Shown in pieces: positions 37,228 through 45,030 of a DNA stretch of 64,000 bases; position 1 is the first letter of the stretch; every line of letters begins with the position of its first letter. The notes beneath the pieces were generated by a model. The model had not been told where the DNA came from. It worked only from the letters and a program-made list of their open reading frames with translations, and ran no database searches. The position numbers were made by a program, and so were the translations under genes. Where the stretch lies: positions 930,001 through 994,000 of the forward strand of contig CAWGEA010000003.1 in assembly GCA_963821495.1 (NCBI GenBank). Direction: 5' to 3'. Origin of the DNA: AC-32 sp963821495 (GTDB taxonomy: Bacteria > Actinomycetota > Thermoleophilia > Gaiellales > Gaiellaceae).

Positions 37228-37583
37228 GCGATCGAAGCGTTGCCCTCGACGAGAGGCCTGAACTCCCAGGACGTGAGGCCGTAGCAGCGGAGCTCGCTGT
37301 CGGCGGTGACCGTGGCGCTTCGTGCGCCCTCGTCGATGAGGGCGATCTCGCCGAAGTAGTCGCCGGGCCCGAGCGTGCCCCGCCCGGAGCCACGGACCGC
37401 CACCGACGCCTCGCCGCTCTCGATCACGAAGAAGCCCGCGCCGGTCTTGCCCTCGCCGGCGACCGTGCTGCCGGCCTCGAACGTGCGCTGCTTGAACGAG
37501 CGGGCCAGGCGCTCGAGCTCGCCGCGCTCGAAGTCCGCGAACAGCGGAACGCGCTGCAGGAGCTCTACCGGTGCCTCGGCCAT
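37176..37583 (-). CDS. Stand-alone cyclic nucleotide-binding domain protein (copy B)
   Basis: 135-residue single-CNBD protein, plainly homologous along its length to copy A at 32302-32715 (shared stretches VELLQRVPLFA, GFFVIESGEA, LGPGDYFG, MAKRLRAA). The binding cassette GEIALIDEGARSATV keeps the Gly-Glu pair that contacts ribose in cAMP binders, better conserved than in copy A; the usual cassette Arg is present as ARSAT. No DNA-binding domain. It overlaps the ECF sigma factor start and is probably the first gene of that operon, suggesting cyclic-nucleotide input to the sigma module. Confidence 0.87.
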   Translation of the reverse strand: MAEAPVELLQRVPLFADFERGELERLARSFKQRTFEAGSTVAGEGKTGAGFFVIESGEASVAVRGSGRGTLGPGDYFGEIALIDEGARSATVTADSELRCYGLTSWEFRPLVEGNASIAWKLLETMAKRLRAAQS

Positions 37584-37595
37584 ATGCGCGGGATA

Positions 37596-37790
37596 CTACG
37601 GCTTCGCGGCCTGGGCGCGACCCGCGAGCTCCTCGATCTTGCCCTCGGCGGCGTCGAGCCGCTCCTTGCAGAAGCGGTAGAGCTCCTCGCCGCGCTCCCA
37701 GAGCTTCAGCGCCTCGTCGAGCGGCGCCTCGCCCGTCTCCAGGCGCTGGACGATCTGCTCGAGCTCGGCCTGCGCCTCCTCGAAGGTCAC
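37596..37790 (-). CDS. xseB: Exodeoxyribonuclease VII small subunit
   Basis: 64-residue helical protein MTFEEAQAELEQIVQRLETG...LDEALKLWERGEELYRFCKERL, the standard XseB pattern and length. It stabilises the large subunit in the single-strand DNA exonuclease used in mismatch and damage repair. GTG 37790 overlaps the xseA stop (GTGA). Confidence 0.94.
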   Translation of the reverse strand: MTFEEAQAELEQIVQRLETGEAPLDEALKLWERGEELYRFCKERLDAAEGKIEELAGRAQAAKP

Positions 37791-38935
37791 CGTGTCTCCT
37801 CGACACGCGCACCGAAGCCACCCTCGGCCAGCTCGACCTCGACATGCTCGCCCGGGGCGACGCTGCCACCGGAGCGGACGATCGCCTCGTCCGCGCGGAC
37901 GATCGCGTAGCCGCGCTCGAGCGTCGCCCGGGGCGAGAGCGCGCGCAGGCGGCCGGCGGTCTGCTCGAGCCGGGCTCGCCCGCGCTCGACGAGCAGGCGC
38001 GGGGCGCGGCGGAGGCGCTCGTGCGCGCGGTCGGCGCGCTGCCGCTCGCGCTCGAGACTGCGGCGGGTGCCGCGTTCGAGGCCCGAGCGGGAGCGGTCGA
38101 GCCGCTCCAGCAGCTGCGCGAGGTCGGGCACGACCAGGCGGCCCGCGACGCTCGGGGTCGAGGCGCGGACGTCCGCCGCGAGGTCGCAGAGCGGGGTGTC
38201 CTGCTCGTGGCCGACGGCGCTCACGACCGGGACCGGGCAGTCGGCGATCGCGCGCACGAGCCGCTCGTCGCTGAAGGGGAGCAGGTCTTCGAAGCTGCCG
38301 CCGCCGCGCGCGACGACCACGACGTCGACGCCCTCGCGGCAGAGCGCGCGCAGCGCTTCGACCACCGCGCTTGCTGCGCGCGGTCCCTGGACGTACGTCT
38401 CGGCGACGAGCACGTTCGCCGGCGGGAAGCGCGTGGTGACGGCGGTCAGGACGTCGCGCTTGGCAGCCGCGTCGTTCCCCGTCACGAGGCCGATCCGCCC
38501 GGGCAGCAACGGCAGCGCCCGCTTGCGCTCGGCGGCAAAGAGCCCTTCGGCCGCCAGCTTCCGCTTCAGCCGCTCAAGCGCCGCGAGGTGCTCGCCGAGC
38601 CCGAAGCGCTCGAGCGAGAGCGCGCGCAGGCGGAACTCGCCGCGCGCCTCGAACAGCTCCGGCCGCCCGTAGGCGTGGACGCGGTCGCCGTCGGCGAGCT
38701 CGAGCCGCAGCCCGTCGAACTGCCCACGCGGCATCGAGACGCCCAGGCACGAGCCTTCCTGCGGGTCCTTGAGCGTGAAGAAGACGCTGGCCCAGCGGGC
38801 CGAGCGGCGCAGCTCCGTGACCTCCCCTTCCACCCAGACGGTCGGCAGCCGCGAGAGCCAGGAGGCGATGCCGCGGTTGAAGGCGCCGACGGAGTAGACC
38901 TTGCGGTCGCCATACGCGGTGGCCTCGACCTTCAC
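37787..38935 (-). CDS. xseA: Exodeoxyribonuclease VII large subunit
   Basis: 382-residue catalytic subunit of exonuclease VII, degrading single-stranded DNA from both ends. The N-terminal OB-fold (YSVGAFNRGIASWLSRLPTV, SVFFTLKDPQEGSCLGVSMP) is followed by the catalytic domain with IGLVTGNDAAAKRDVLTAV, VVVVARGGGSFEDLLPFSDE, and VVSAVGHEQDTPLCDLAADV, then a coiled-coil and a short C-terminal domain (ATLERGYAIVRADEAIVRSG). It is coupled to xseB. The GTG start at 38935 matches the family N-terminus. Slightly shorter than the E. coli enzyme, as common in Actinobacteria. Confidence 0.95.
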   Translation of the reverse strand: MKVEATAYGDRKVYSVGAFNRGIASWLSRLPTVWVEGEVTELRRSARWASVFFTLKDPQEGSCLGVSMPRGQFDGLRLELADGDRVHAYGRPELFEARGEFRLRALSLERFGLGEHLAALERLKRKLAAEGLFAAERKRALPLLPGRIGLVTGNDAAAKRDVLTAVTTRFPPANVLVAETYVQGPRAASAVVEALRALCREGVDVVVVARGGGSFEDLLPFSDERLVRAIADCPVPVVSAVGHEQDTPLCDLAADVRASTPSVAGRLVVPDLAQLLERLDRSRSGLERGTRRSLERERQRADRAHERLRRAPRLLVERGRARLEQTAGRLRALSPRATLERGYAIVRADEAIVRSGGSVAPGEHVEVELAEGGFGARVEETR

Positions 38936-38959
38936 GAGGCCAGGATACGGCTGGGTGCC

Positions 38960-39154
38960 CTAGATGAGGATCTCGGCCGCGGTCTCGGGCGAGCAACCCT
39001 GCGCGATCAGGTCGACCGCGTGATGCAGGTCGGCCGAGCTGTGGGCGACCTTCTCCGCGAGCGGCAGCGGGTACCCGGCCTCCATCAGCACGTGCAGGCG
39101 CCAGCTCTCGACTTTCGCCTGTTCGTCCCTAGGTGTCTCGGCGATCTGCGTCAT
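38960..39154 (-). CDS. Small conserved-looking helical protein (unknown)
   Basis: 64 residues: MTQIAETPRDEQAKVESWRL then MEAGYPLPLAEKVAHSSADL and a C-terminal IAQGCSPETAAEILI. The body resembles small actinobacterial proteins annotated only as hypothetical. Coding is supported by sensible composition, an ATG start, and position 24 bases upstream of xseA in the same direction. No function can be given. Confidence 0.65.
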   Translation of the reverse strand: MTQIAETPRDEQAKVESWRLHVLMEAGYPLPLAEKVAHSSADLHHAVDLIAQGCSPETAAEILI

Positions 39155-39220
39155 TTGGGCGTACGGTAGTTCGCTCTGTCCTAGACGAACCCTGCTTGCG
39201 TAAGTTGGCGTTCCCGCGCT

Positions 39221-40585
39221 TCAGCGACCGCGAAACGTCGGAGCGAGGCGCGAGCCCGCATCGTTGAGCGCCTCGTCGATGCGGCGCTGGAGGTCCTGCA
39301 GCCGCGCGTTGAGCGCCGTGCGCTCGGCTTCCGCGTCGGCGGCGAGCGCCTGCACCTGCGCCCTCAGCGCGATTTCGGCGTCGCCGACGCGGCGCTGAAG
39401 ATCCGCCACGAGCTCGTCCCGCTCGTGCTCGAGCGTGTTGCCGATCTGCGAGAGCTTCCGCTCCAGACGCTGGCCGCCTGCGTCCGCGACGTGTGCAAGC
39501 CGCTCGGCCAGGACGCCCTGCGCCTCCCTCGAGAAGTGCGCGACGGCGCGGTCGAGCTCGCGCGAGAGGCGCTGCGCCGCGTCGTCGCGCGCGTTGCGGA
39601 TCGCGTCGGCGAACTGCTTCGAGACCGCCTCGGAGAAGCTGCTCGCGGTCCGCTCGACGACGCGCTTGAGCTGGTCGAGCTGGCGCCGCTCGATGTCGGC
39701 GAAGCCGGCCTGGATGCGCTGGATCGCCTCGGCCTCCTCCGTGGCGACCCGCTCGCGGAGCTCGATCTCGCGCTGGCGCAGGCGCTCGGCGACCTCGTGC
39801 AGCGCGCGCCGGCGGTCACGCTCGTGCGTCTCGAGCTGCTCCCGCGCCTCGCCGGCGACCTCGTCGGCGGTCGCGGTGAACTGCGACTCCAGCGCGGCCA
39901 GGCGCTCGCGCTGCGCCTCGCTCGCGGTGTCGAGCCGTTCGGTGTCGAGGGCGAGCCGCGACTCGGCTTCGCTCATCAGCTGCCGCTGCCGCTGTGCGAG
40001 CGTCTTCAGCTGCGCGGAGAAGGCCTGCTCGGCGCGCTCGATGTCGGTCGCCAGCTCGGCGAGCCGCTGTCCGATGCGCCGCTCGACCTTCGCGAGTGCC
40101 TCGCTCAGCTCGGCACCGGCTCGGTGCTCACGCTGGCTGAGCGCCGCCCGTCGCTCCTCGGCGATCCGCCGCTCCTGGGCCACGAGCTTCGAGAGCGAGT
40201 CGGCGCGGGCGCGTGCGAGCGTCCGCTCGAGCTCGGCGGAGCGCGCGTCGACCTCGGCGGCGACGAGGGCCTGGAAGCGGGCTTCGGCCTCCTCGAGCCG
40301 GCGGTCGACGTCGGCCGCGCGTGCGACCAGACGGTACAGCGCGATCGTCCCGAGCTCGAAGGCTGCGCAGACGGTGAGTCCGGCCGCGGTCACGGCGAGC
40401 TCGCTCGAGGGCCCGAGCGCGAACACCACCCAGCCGGCCGCCGCGGCGAGCGCGAGGATCCACGTCAGCGTTACGAGGAGCGTGCGCGAGGCGCGGCCGC
40501 TGACGGCGGCTGCGACGGACGCGAATACGGCGACCACCGCTCCCGCGAAGACGAGCTCCAGGACCTCCGCGCGCACGGGCCGCAT
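39221..40585 (-). CDS. Membrane-anchored long coiled-coil protein
   Basis: 454 residues. The N-terminus has two or three membrane segments (LELVFAGAVVAVFASVAAAV; LLVTLTWILALAAAAGWVVF; a third around residue 75), followed from about residue 95 to the end by continuous heptad-rich helix full of Arg, Glu, Ala, Leu and Gln (for example FAEDVDR-like REIELRERVATEEAEAIQRI). It may act as a structural or tethering protein projecting into the cytoplasm, resembling RmuC-like or cytoskeletal helpers, though RmuC nuclease motifs were not seen. It starts one base after the upstream UbiA-like gene, so the two are co-transcribed. Confidence 0.8.
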   Translation of the reverse strand: MRPVRAEVLELVFAGAVVAVFASVAAAVSGRASRTLLVTLTWILALAAAAGWVVFALGPSSELAVTAAGLTVCAAFELGTIALYRLVARAADVDRRLEEAEARFQALVAAEVDARSAELERTLARARADSLSKLVAQERRIAEERRAALSQREHRAGAELSEALAKVERRIGQRLAELATDIERAEQAFSAQLKTLAQRQRQLMSEAESRLALDTERLDTASEAQRERLAALESQFTATADEVAGEAREQLETHERDRRRALHEVAERLRQREIELRERVATEEAEAIQRIQAGFADIERRQLDQLKRVVERTASSFSEAVSKQFADAIRNARDDAAQRLSRELDRAVAHFSREAQGVLAERLAHVADAGGQRLERKLSQIGNTLEHERDELVADLQRRVGDAEIALRAQVQALAADAEAERTALNARLQDLQRRIDEALNDAGSRLAPTFRGR

Positions 40586-40586
40586 G

Positions 40587-41321
40587 CTACGCCAGCCTGA
40601 ACACGAGCAGAGCCGCCGCTAGGGCGACGTTCGCCGCGGCCAGCACCTGGAGTGCGCGCTCGGGTGCGGCGGCCAGCGTCGCTCGGGTGACGGCCTCGCT
40701 GCCTCCGTCGTGCAGCTCGATCGTCCCGCTGACGGTGGTCACGCGGCGGCGGAGATGCCGGACCGGAGTCGAGAGCACGCGCTGTGCGTAGCTCATCAGC
40801 GTCGCGTAGGCGGCGGCGAGCAGCGCCTCCCACGTGATCGTCCCCGCGCAGGCGAAGTAGCCGGTCAGGAGCGGGAAGGCGCCCCACGCGAGGGCGAACC
40901 CGGCCCCGTTGTGGATCGCGCCGCCGAAGAGCTCGAGGTTGTAGACCGGCACGAGCGCAGCACCGACTCCCACGAACACGAGCAGCCAGCCGTCGAAGGC
41001 GAGCGCGCCCCCGATCCCGAGCGCGACCGCGACGGCAAGCGGCACGATGCTCAGCGCGACGAGCATCCGCCGCGGGATGCGCGTCTCGAGCGGCCGCCCG
41101 ATGAGCTCGTCCAGCGCGTGTGCCGAGATCCCCATTGCGAGGAAGAACGCAACAGCGGCGGCGGCGAGGCGGCCCTCGTACAGCGTCGGCGCGAGGCAGG
41201 CGCCGATCGCGACGTAGCTCAGGTGCCAGGCGGTGTAGGGCGGGTGCAGAAGCGTGACGTAGTCGCGCCAGCCGCCGGGAGCGAGCGCGTAGAACGCAGG
41301 CCGCGCCCGAGCCTCCGTCAT
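40587..41321 (-). CDS. UbiA-like integral membrane protein
   Basis: 244 residues with about seven membrane segments. LLHPPYTAWHLSYVAIGACL and GISAHALDELIGRPLETRIP resemble the helices of UbiA-type prenyltransferases, with DELIGRP in place of the usual first Asp-rich motif. The second Asp-rich motif is not obvious (PVYNLELFGGAIHNGAGFAL), so enzymatic activity is uncertain. Its ATG overlaps the upstream methyltransferase stop (ATGA). Pairing with a UbiE-like methyltransferase hints at quinone or other isoprenoid-lipid modification, as inference only. Confidence 0.72.
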   Translation of the reverse strand: MTEARARPAFYALAPGGWRDYVTLLHPPYTAWHLSYVAIGACLAPTLYEGRLAAAAVAFFLAMGISAHALDELIGRPLETRIPRRMLVALSIVPLAVAVALGIGGALAFDGWLLVFVGVGAALVPVYNLELFGGAIHNGAGFALAWGAFPLLTGYFACAGTITWEALLAAAYATLMSYAQRVLSTPVRHLRRRVTTVSGTIELHDGGSEAVTRATLAAAPERALQVLAAANVALAAALLVFRLA

Positions 41322-42031
41322 GTGCGCCGACCCGAGAGCACGGTGCAGCCGCCGAGGCTGAGGCGCTGCGCCTGCACGTCGCCGAAGCCGGCCTCGCGCA
41401 GGGCCGTCAGCAGCCGCGGCACCGGCCAGCGCCGGTCGAACTCGCGGATGCTGCCGCCGAGGAAGCGACCGACCTCGTGCCACCCCGGCGAGATGGCGCG
41501 CCCGGCCAGTGGCAGGCCGAAGTCGACCCAGAGCTCCCAGGCGACGCGCGGAAGCGCAGCAGGCGGCACGCCGAAGTCGAGCAGCGCGGCGGTGGCACCG
41601 GGGCGCAGGACGCGAGCGAACTCGCGCAGGCCGGCCAGGAGGTCGTCGAGGTAGCGCAGCAGGTAGGCGGCGGTCAGGCCGTCGAACGACGCGTCCTCGA
41701 ACGGCAGCTCGTCCGCGCCCGCCTCGACGAGCCGCACGCGCTTCGTCTCCGCGGCGAGCACGACGCGCCGCCTCGCCTCGTCCAGCATGTCTGGGCTCTG
41801 GTCGACCCCGACGACGGAGCAGCCCGTCTGCCGCACGAGCTCGAGCGCGACCGCCGCGGTTCCCGTTGCGACGTCGAGCACGGTGTCGTCCGGCCCGACG
41901 GGCAGGCGCGAGACGAGGAAGCGCCGCCAGCGCGGGTCCTGGCCGAACGAAAGCGCGTTCGCGTAGCGGTCGTAGCTCGGGCCGAGCGGGGCGAAGAGCT
42001 CGCGCGCGACCTCGGTACGCGTCCCTTGCAC
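41318..42031 (-). CDS. UbiE/MenG-like SAM-dependent methyltransferase
   Basis: 237-residue class I methyltransferase. The opening FAPLGPSYDRYANALSFGQD is the UbiE/Coq5 pattern, followed by the SAM site VLDVATGTAAVALELVRQTG, VVGVDQSPDMLDEARRR and ELPFEDASFDGLTAAYLLRY. Typical role is C-methylation of demethylmenaquinone. Some UbiE signature positions differ (TAAYLLRYLDD for the usual FGIRNV-like stretch), so another small or lipid substrate is possible. It is coupled by ATGA to a UbiA-like membrane protein. Confidence 0.85.
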   Translation of the reverse strand: MQGTRTEVARELFAPLGPSYDRYANALSFGQDPRWRRFLVSRLPVGPDDTVLDVATGTAAVALELVRQTGCSVVGVDQSPDMLDEARRRVVLAAETKRVRLVEAGADELPFEDASFDGLTAAYLLRYLDDLLAGLREFARVLRPGATAALLDFGVPPAALPRVAWELWVDFGLPLAGRAISPGWHEVGRFLGGSIREFDRRWPVPRLLTALREAGFGDVQAQRLSLGGCTVLSGRRT

Positions 42032-42102
42032 GTACCGAGTCTAAGGCGCCGATCAGGGAGGCCGTGCGGGTCTGGCCCGTGCGGCCGTCTAAGCTCGGTT
42101 GA

Positions 42103-42516
42103 GTGGATCTCGACCGCGATCTGAGGCGAATCGCCGAGGCGGCGAGCGCTCACGCAGCCGAGGGCGAGGACGTCGCCGGGATCGTCCCCGCCGAGCCGGC
42201 GAGCGGCATCCGGCTCTACGTCTGCGCCTACGGCAGGGACGGCGCGACGACGTGGCTCGTGCTCGACGCCACCGGGGTGCCGGTGGAGGACCGCGACCTG
42301 GTGCACGACGCGGTCTCGATCGCGGCGCTCTGCGAGGTCGCCGAGGACGCGGCCGGCGTCGAGCCGGAGGCGCCGCGGGTCGCGAGCCCGGCGCTGCTCG
42401 ACGAGCTGGGCGGACACGCCGGCGAGGCGGTCGCAGCCGCGGTCAAGGCGGCGTCTGACACGATCGCCGAGCTCGCGAGCGACGTCGAGCGCGGTTACAA
42501 GCTGCCCCTGAGCTAG
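42103..42516 (+). CDS. Hypothetical protein
   Basis: 137 residues, acidic and Ala-rich. A central beta-like segment (GIRLYVCAYGRDGATTWLVL) is followed by helical stretches (EVAEDAAGVEP, GEAVAAAVKAASDTIAELAS). No membrane segment or known motif recognised. GTG 42103 sits just before the conserved-looking part. It is ten bases upstream of another unknown gene in the same direction, so the two form a small operon. Confidence 0.65.
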   Translation: MDLDRDLRRIAEAASAHAAEGEDVAGIVPAEPASGIRLYVCAYGRDGATTWLVLDATGVPVEDRDLVHDAVSIAALCEVAEDAAGVEPEAPRVASPALLDELGGHAGEAVAAAVKAASDTIAELASDVERGYKLPLS

Positions 42517-42525
42517 GCTGACGGC

Positions 42526-42813
42526 ATGGAAGGCGGCTTTCCGTTCGGCGGCGACCCCGAGGACCTGATGCGCAGCCTGCGCGAGTTCGCCGAGCAGCAG
42601 GCGGAGACGGTGCAGGAGGCCCAGCGCGAGCAGTTCGCGACGCTGACGCTGAACACCGCTGTCGAGCTCACCTCGGCCGCACTGCAGCAGGTTCAGGCGA
42701 CCGGCGGCGCGGAGGAGCAGGCGATCGCCCTGCGCGACGCGATGCGCGTGCTCTTCCCCGAAGCCGTCGCGCTGGTCTCTGCGGCGCGGCAGGGCTTCAT
42801 GCGCGAGGGCTAG
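42526..42813 (+). CDS. Hypothetical helical protein
   Basis: 95 residues: a Gly-rich start (MEGGFPFGGDPEDLMRSLRE), then Gln/Glu/Ala-rich helix (FAEQQAETVQEAQREQFATL) and a further helix to the end. The pattern recalls YbaB-like or small helical DNA-associated proteins only loosely; no firm match. Same operon as the gene before it and followed by a hairpin. Confidence 0.65.
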   Translation: MEGGFPFGGDPEDLMRSLREFAEQQAETVQEAQREQFATLTLNTAVELTSAALQQVQATGGAEEQAIALRDAMRVLFPEAVALVSAARQGFMREG

Positions 42814-42864
42814 GCCGCGCGGGACAAGACGGCCGCAGCGGCCAAGCCGCTACGGCCTCTAGTC

Positions 42865-42882
42865 GGCGTCGCAAGCGACGCC
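42865..42882. terminator. Short stem-loop between convergent small genes
   Basis: An 8-bp perfect stem (GGCGTCGC / GCGACGCC) with an AA centre lies between the 95-residue gene and the convergent small minus-strand gene. It is plausible as a shared terminator; no U run. Confidence 0.5.
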
Positions 42883-42886
42883 TCGG

Positions 42887-43081
42887 TCAGCAGCGCGGCA
42901 GGGCGTCCTGCGCGAAGGCTGATCCGGCAGCACCCTCCCGCGCGAGCCGGCGACCGGCCCCGATCAGCCAGCGGCCGAGCGTCAGGCGTACGCGTCGTCG
43001 CGGTGCGATCGGGGACCAGTCGCTGCTCAGGCGCGCCACCCGCTCTCTGGCGGCGTCTGTGCGGATCTCGTGCTCAAGCAT
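42887..43081 (-). CDS. Small basic protein divergent from MarR (unknown)
   Basis: 64 residues, Arg-rich: MLEHEIRTDAARERVARLSS then APRRRVRLTLGRWLIGAGRR and a short C-terminus. ATG 43081 is preceded by AGGAG at suitable distance on the minus strand, which supports expression. Divergent from the MarR regulator, with a perfect palindrome in the shared upstream region, so it is a likely MarR target. No family recognised; short amphipathic basic character only. Confidence 0.6.
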   Translation of the reverse strand: MLEHEIRTDAARERVARLSSDWSPIAPRRRVRLTLGRWLIGAGRRLAREGAAGSAFAQDALPRC

Positions 43082-43141
43082 CCTCGGCTCCTCTCGACGC
43101 AAAGTATCTCGACCTCGAAGTAGAACGTTACAGATCGAATC

Positions 43142-43155
43142 TCTTGACGTCAAGA
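43142..43155. promoter_or_regulatory. Perfect palindrome, candidate MarR operator
   Basis: TCTTGACGTCAAGA is a 14-bp perfect palindrome 23 bases upstream of the MarR start and upstream of the divergent small gene. MarR dimers bind palindromes of this size, often in their own promoter. The embedded TTGACG could also serve as a -35 box, so binding would block transcription. Confidence 0.6.
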
Positions 43156-43178
43156 CATTTGTGATCGAGAATACCGAC

Positions 43179-43694
43179 ATGAACGAGGACGAGCAGGATC
43201 ACGTCGACCGCTGGCTTGCAGCCCACGAGCTTCCGGGCGCCGTAGACGTTGAGGTCGAGGGGATCGTCGACCGGATCAACGGCATTCGCCGGCGCCTGCA
43301 TCGAATGCTCGACGAGACGCTGGCGGAGTTCGGCCTCACCGACGGCGAGTGGAAGGTACTCACCCACCTGCAGCTCGACGGGCCGCCACATCGCAAGTCG
43401 GTCGGCCAACTCGCCAAGTGGGGCGATCTCTCGAGCGGGGCGATGACCAACCGGATCGACCGGCTCGAGCAGGCGGGCTTCGTGAAGCGCGTGGCAGACC
43501 CGGACGACCGCCGCGGCGTGATCGTCGAGCTCACGGACGCCGGGAGGCGCGCGTGGGAGGAGTCGGTCAGCGTCCAGGCGGCGAAGGAGTCGCTCGTCGC
43601 GGCCGCGCTCAGCGCCGAGGAGAAGAAGCAGCTGAACGCGCTTCTGCGACGGCTGATGCGCGAGTTCGAGCGCCGCGAGCAGAAGCCCGCGTAG
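43179..43694 (+). CDS. MarR family transcriptional regulator
   Basis: 171-residue winged-helix repressor. Conserved features: LHRMLDETLAEFGLTDGEWK, QLAKWGDLSSGAMTNRIDRL (recognition helix), GFVKRVADPDDRRGVIVELT (wing), and a long C-terminal dimerisation helix (LSAEEKKQLNALLRRLMREF). ATG 43179 is chosen because upstream in-frame codons are not family-like. The stop abuts the convergent heliorhodopsin stop with no spacer. Usual inducers are phenolic or oxidising compounds; here unknown. The palindrome at 43142 suggests autoregulation. Confidence 0.92.
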   Translation: MNEDEQDHVDRWLAAHELPGAVDVEVEGIVDRINGIRRRLHRMLDETLAEFGLTDGEWKVLTHLQLDGPPHRKSVGQLAKWGDLSSGAMTNRIDRLEQAGFVKRVADPDDRRGVIVELTDAGRRAWEESVSVQAAKESLVAAALSAEEKKQLNALLRRLMREFERREQKPA

Positions 43695-44501
43695 CTACAC
43701 GGGCCGCAGCGTCCCCGCGAAGACCTGCCACGCGAGCGCCGACTTCGCGGTGAGGCTCAGCAGCATGTAGACGCGCTCGCCGTAAAGGTAGTCGCGCCAG
43801 CGCCCGACCCGCCGGTACTGGAAAACCATGTTCAACGCGAAGACGTTGAACACGACGAAGATCGAGACGTAGATCCCGTAGACGAAGCCGGGCGGGCCGC
43901 CGGGGCCGATGCCAGCGCCGACGAGGTAGATGCCGATCGCCACCCATGGCGCCGCGCCTGCCAGCACGCCGAACCAGTACGCCGTCCAGTCGGTGCGCTC
44001 GGTCGTGCGGTTGTGTACCTCCATCACCCAGCCGAAGAGGATCATCGCGGCGTTCGCGGCCGCGATCAGGATCAGGCTCGCGATGTCGTAGATCCCGACG
44101 AGCAGCGCGATCACGACGATCATCAACGACGAGCTGAGCGAGTACTCGAGCCAGCGGGCCCGGTTCATCCCCCGTCCGAGCTCGCGGCCGTACCAGCCCC
44201 GGCCGAACGACGCAAGCGACCAGTGGGCGGCCGCAGAGAGAAAGAGAAAGGCGGCGACGAGCGGCGCGAGGCGCAGCTCGAAGAGCGTGTCGCGCACGGG
44301 GACGAGCTGCTGCGACGCGGGGTCGAGCTCGAGGAACGAGGAGGTCACCGGCAGGGCGAACCCGGTCGCCAGCGCGAGCATCAGCAGGCCCTGGGCGAGA
44401 TGCAGCGCCCCGAGCGTCGCGTTCCAGCGATACAGGCCGCGGAGGCTCCCGCCGCGCGCCGGCGCGGCGGGAGCCGTGGTTGCGGTTGGTGCTGCCGTCA
44501 C
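43695..44501 (-). CDS. Heliorhodopsin
   Basis: 268-residue seven-helix retinal protein of the heliorhodopsin family, distinct from type 1 and type 2 rhodopsins and inserted with the N-terminus inside. Helix 7 holds the retinal Schiff-base lysine in LLSLTAKSALAWQVFAG (Lys253). Helix 3 holds the counter-ion Glu in ARWLEYSLSSSLMIVV (Glu119). Both are 12 residues further on than the positions I recall for heliorhodopsin 48C12 (Glu107, Lys241), so spacing is conserved. It is not expected to pump ions; a light-sensing or regulatory role is proposed for the family. The GTG start follows the fasciclin TAA directly. Retinal-synthesis genes are not in this window. Confidence 0.95.
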   Translation of the reverse strand: MTAAPTATTAPAAPARGGSLRGLYRWNATLGALHLAQGLLMLALATGFALPVTSSFLELDPASQQLVPVRDTLFELRLAPLVAAFLFLSAAAHWSLASFGRGWYGRELGRGMNRARWLEYSLSSSLMIVVIALLVGIYDIASLILIAAANAAMILFGWVMEVHNRTTERTDWTAYWFGVLAGAAPWVAIGIYLVGAGIGPGGPPGFVYGIYVSIFVVFNVFALNMVFQYRRVGRWRDYLYGERVYMLLSLTAKSALAWQVFAGTLRPV

Positions 44502-45005
44502 TTAGCGCGCCGGGGGGATCAGCACGCGGTTGACGACATGGATGACCCCGTTCGTCGCCATCACGTCGGCCTTGACCACCTTCGAGCTGTTCACGAAGAC
44601 GTTCGAGCCGGAGAGGCGGATCCGGACGCTCTTGCCGTTCAGCGTCTTCGCCGAGCGCAGCTTCACGACGTCGGCCGCCGTGACCTTGCCCGCGACGACG
44701 TGGTAGAGCAGCACGGCCTTCAGCTTCGCCTTGTTGGCGAGCAGCGCCTTCAGGGTTTTCGTGGGCACCTTCTTGAAGGCCGCGTCCGTCGGCGCGAACA
44801 CGGTGTAGGGGCCGGGCTGCCGCAGCGCGCGGACCAGGCCGGCGCGCTTGAGCAGCTTCGTCAGGGTCGTGAACTTCCCGGCGGCAGTCGCGGTCGAGAC
44901 GATGTCGCCGGTCCCACGGGTGCTCGCGCCGGCGGTGGAGCCGGTCGAGAACGCGGCGACGGCGGCGACAGCGACGACGGCGAGCAGGAGTGCGAGCTTC
45001 TTCAT
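44502..45005 (-). CDS. Secreted fasciclin (FAS1) domain protein
   Basis: 167 residues: Sec signal peptide (MKKLALLLAVVAVAAVAAFS) and one FAS1 domain with FTTLTKLLKRAGLVRALRQP, YTVFAPTDAAFKKVP, LLYHVVAGKVTAADVV and a closing NGVIHVVNRVLIPP. FAS1 domains mediate adhesion at the cell surface. The mature protein is notably basic. Start ATG 45005 follows AAAGGA on the minus strand. It lies between the DUF378 and heliorhodopsin genes in one transcription unit, all probably made together under the same light-linked promoter. Confidence 0.93.
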   Translation of the reverse strand: MKKLALLLAVVAVAAVAAFSTGSTAGASTRGTGDIVSTATAAGKFTTLTKLLKRAGLVRALRQPGPYTVFAPTDAAFKKVPTKTLKALLANKAKLKAVLLYHVVAGKVTAADVVKLRSAKTLNGKSVRIRLSGSNVFVNSSKVVKADVMATNGVIHVVNRVLIPPAR

Positions 45006-45030
45006 GACGTCCTTTCGGTCGGTGGACGCG

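Noticed and set aside
36607..37869. 420-residue sigma factor
   Set aside because: The first roughly 210 residues are a shadow of the CNBD gene; conserved sigma regions begin only near 37160.
43695..44501. Type 1 proton-pumping rhodopsin
   Set aside because: The helix 3 and helix 7 sequences and residue spacing match heliorhodopsin; typical type 1 helix 3 and helix 7 pump motifs are absent.
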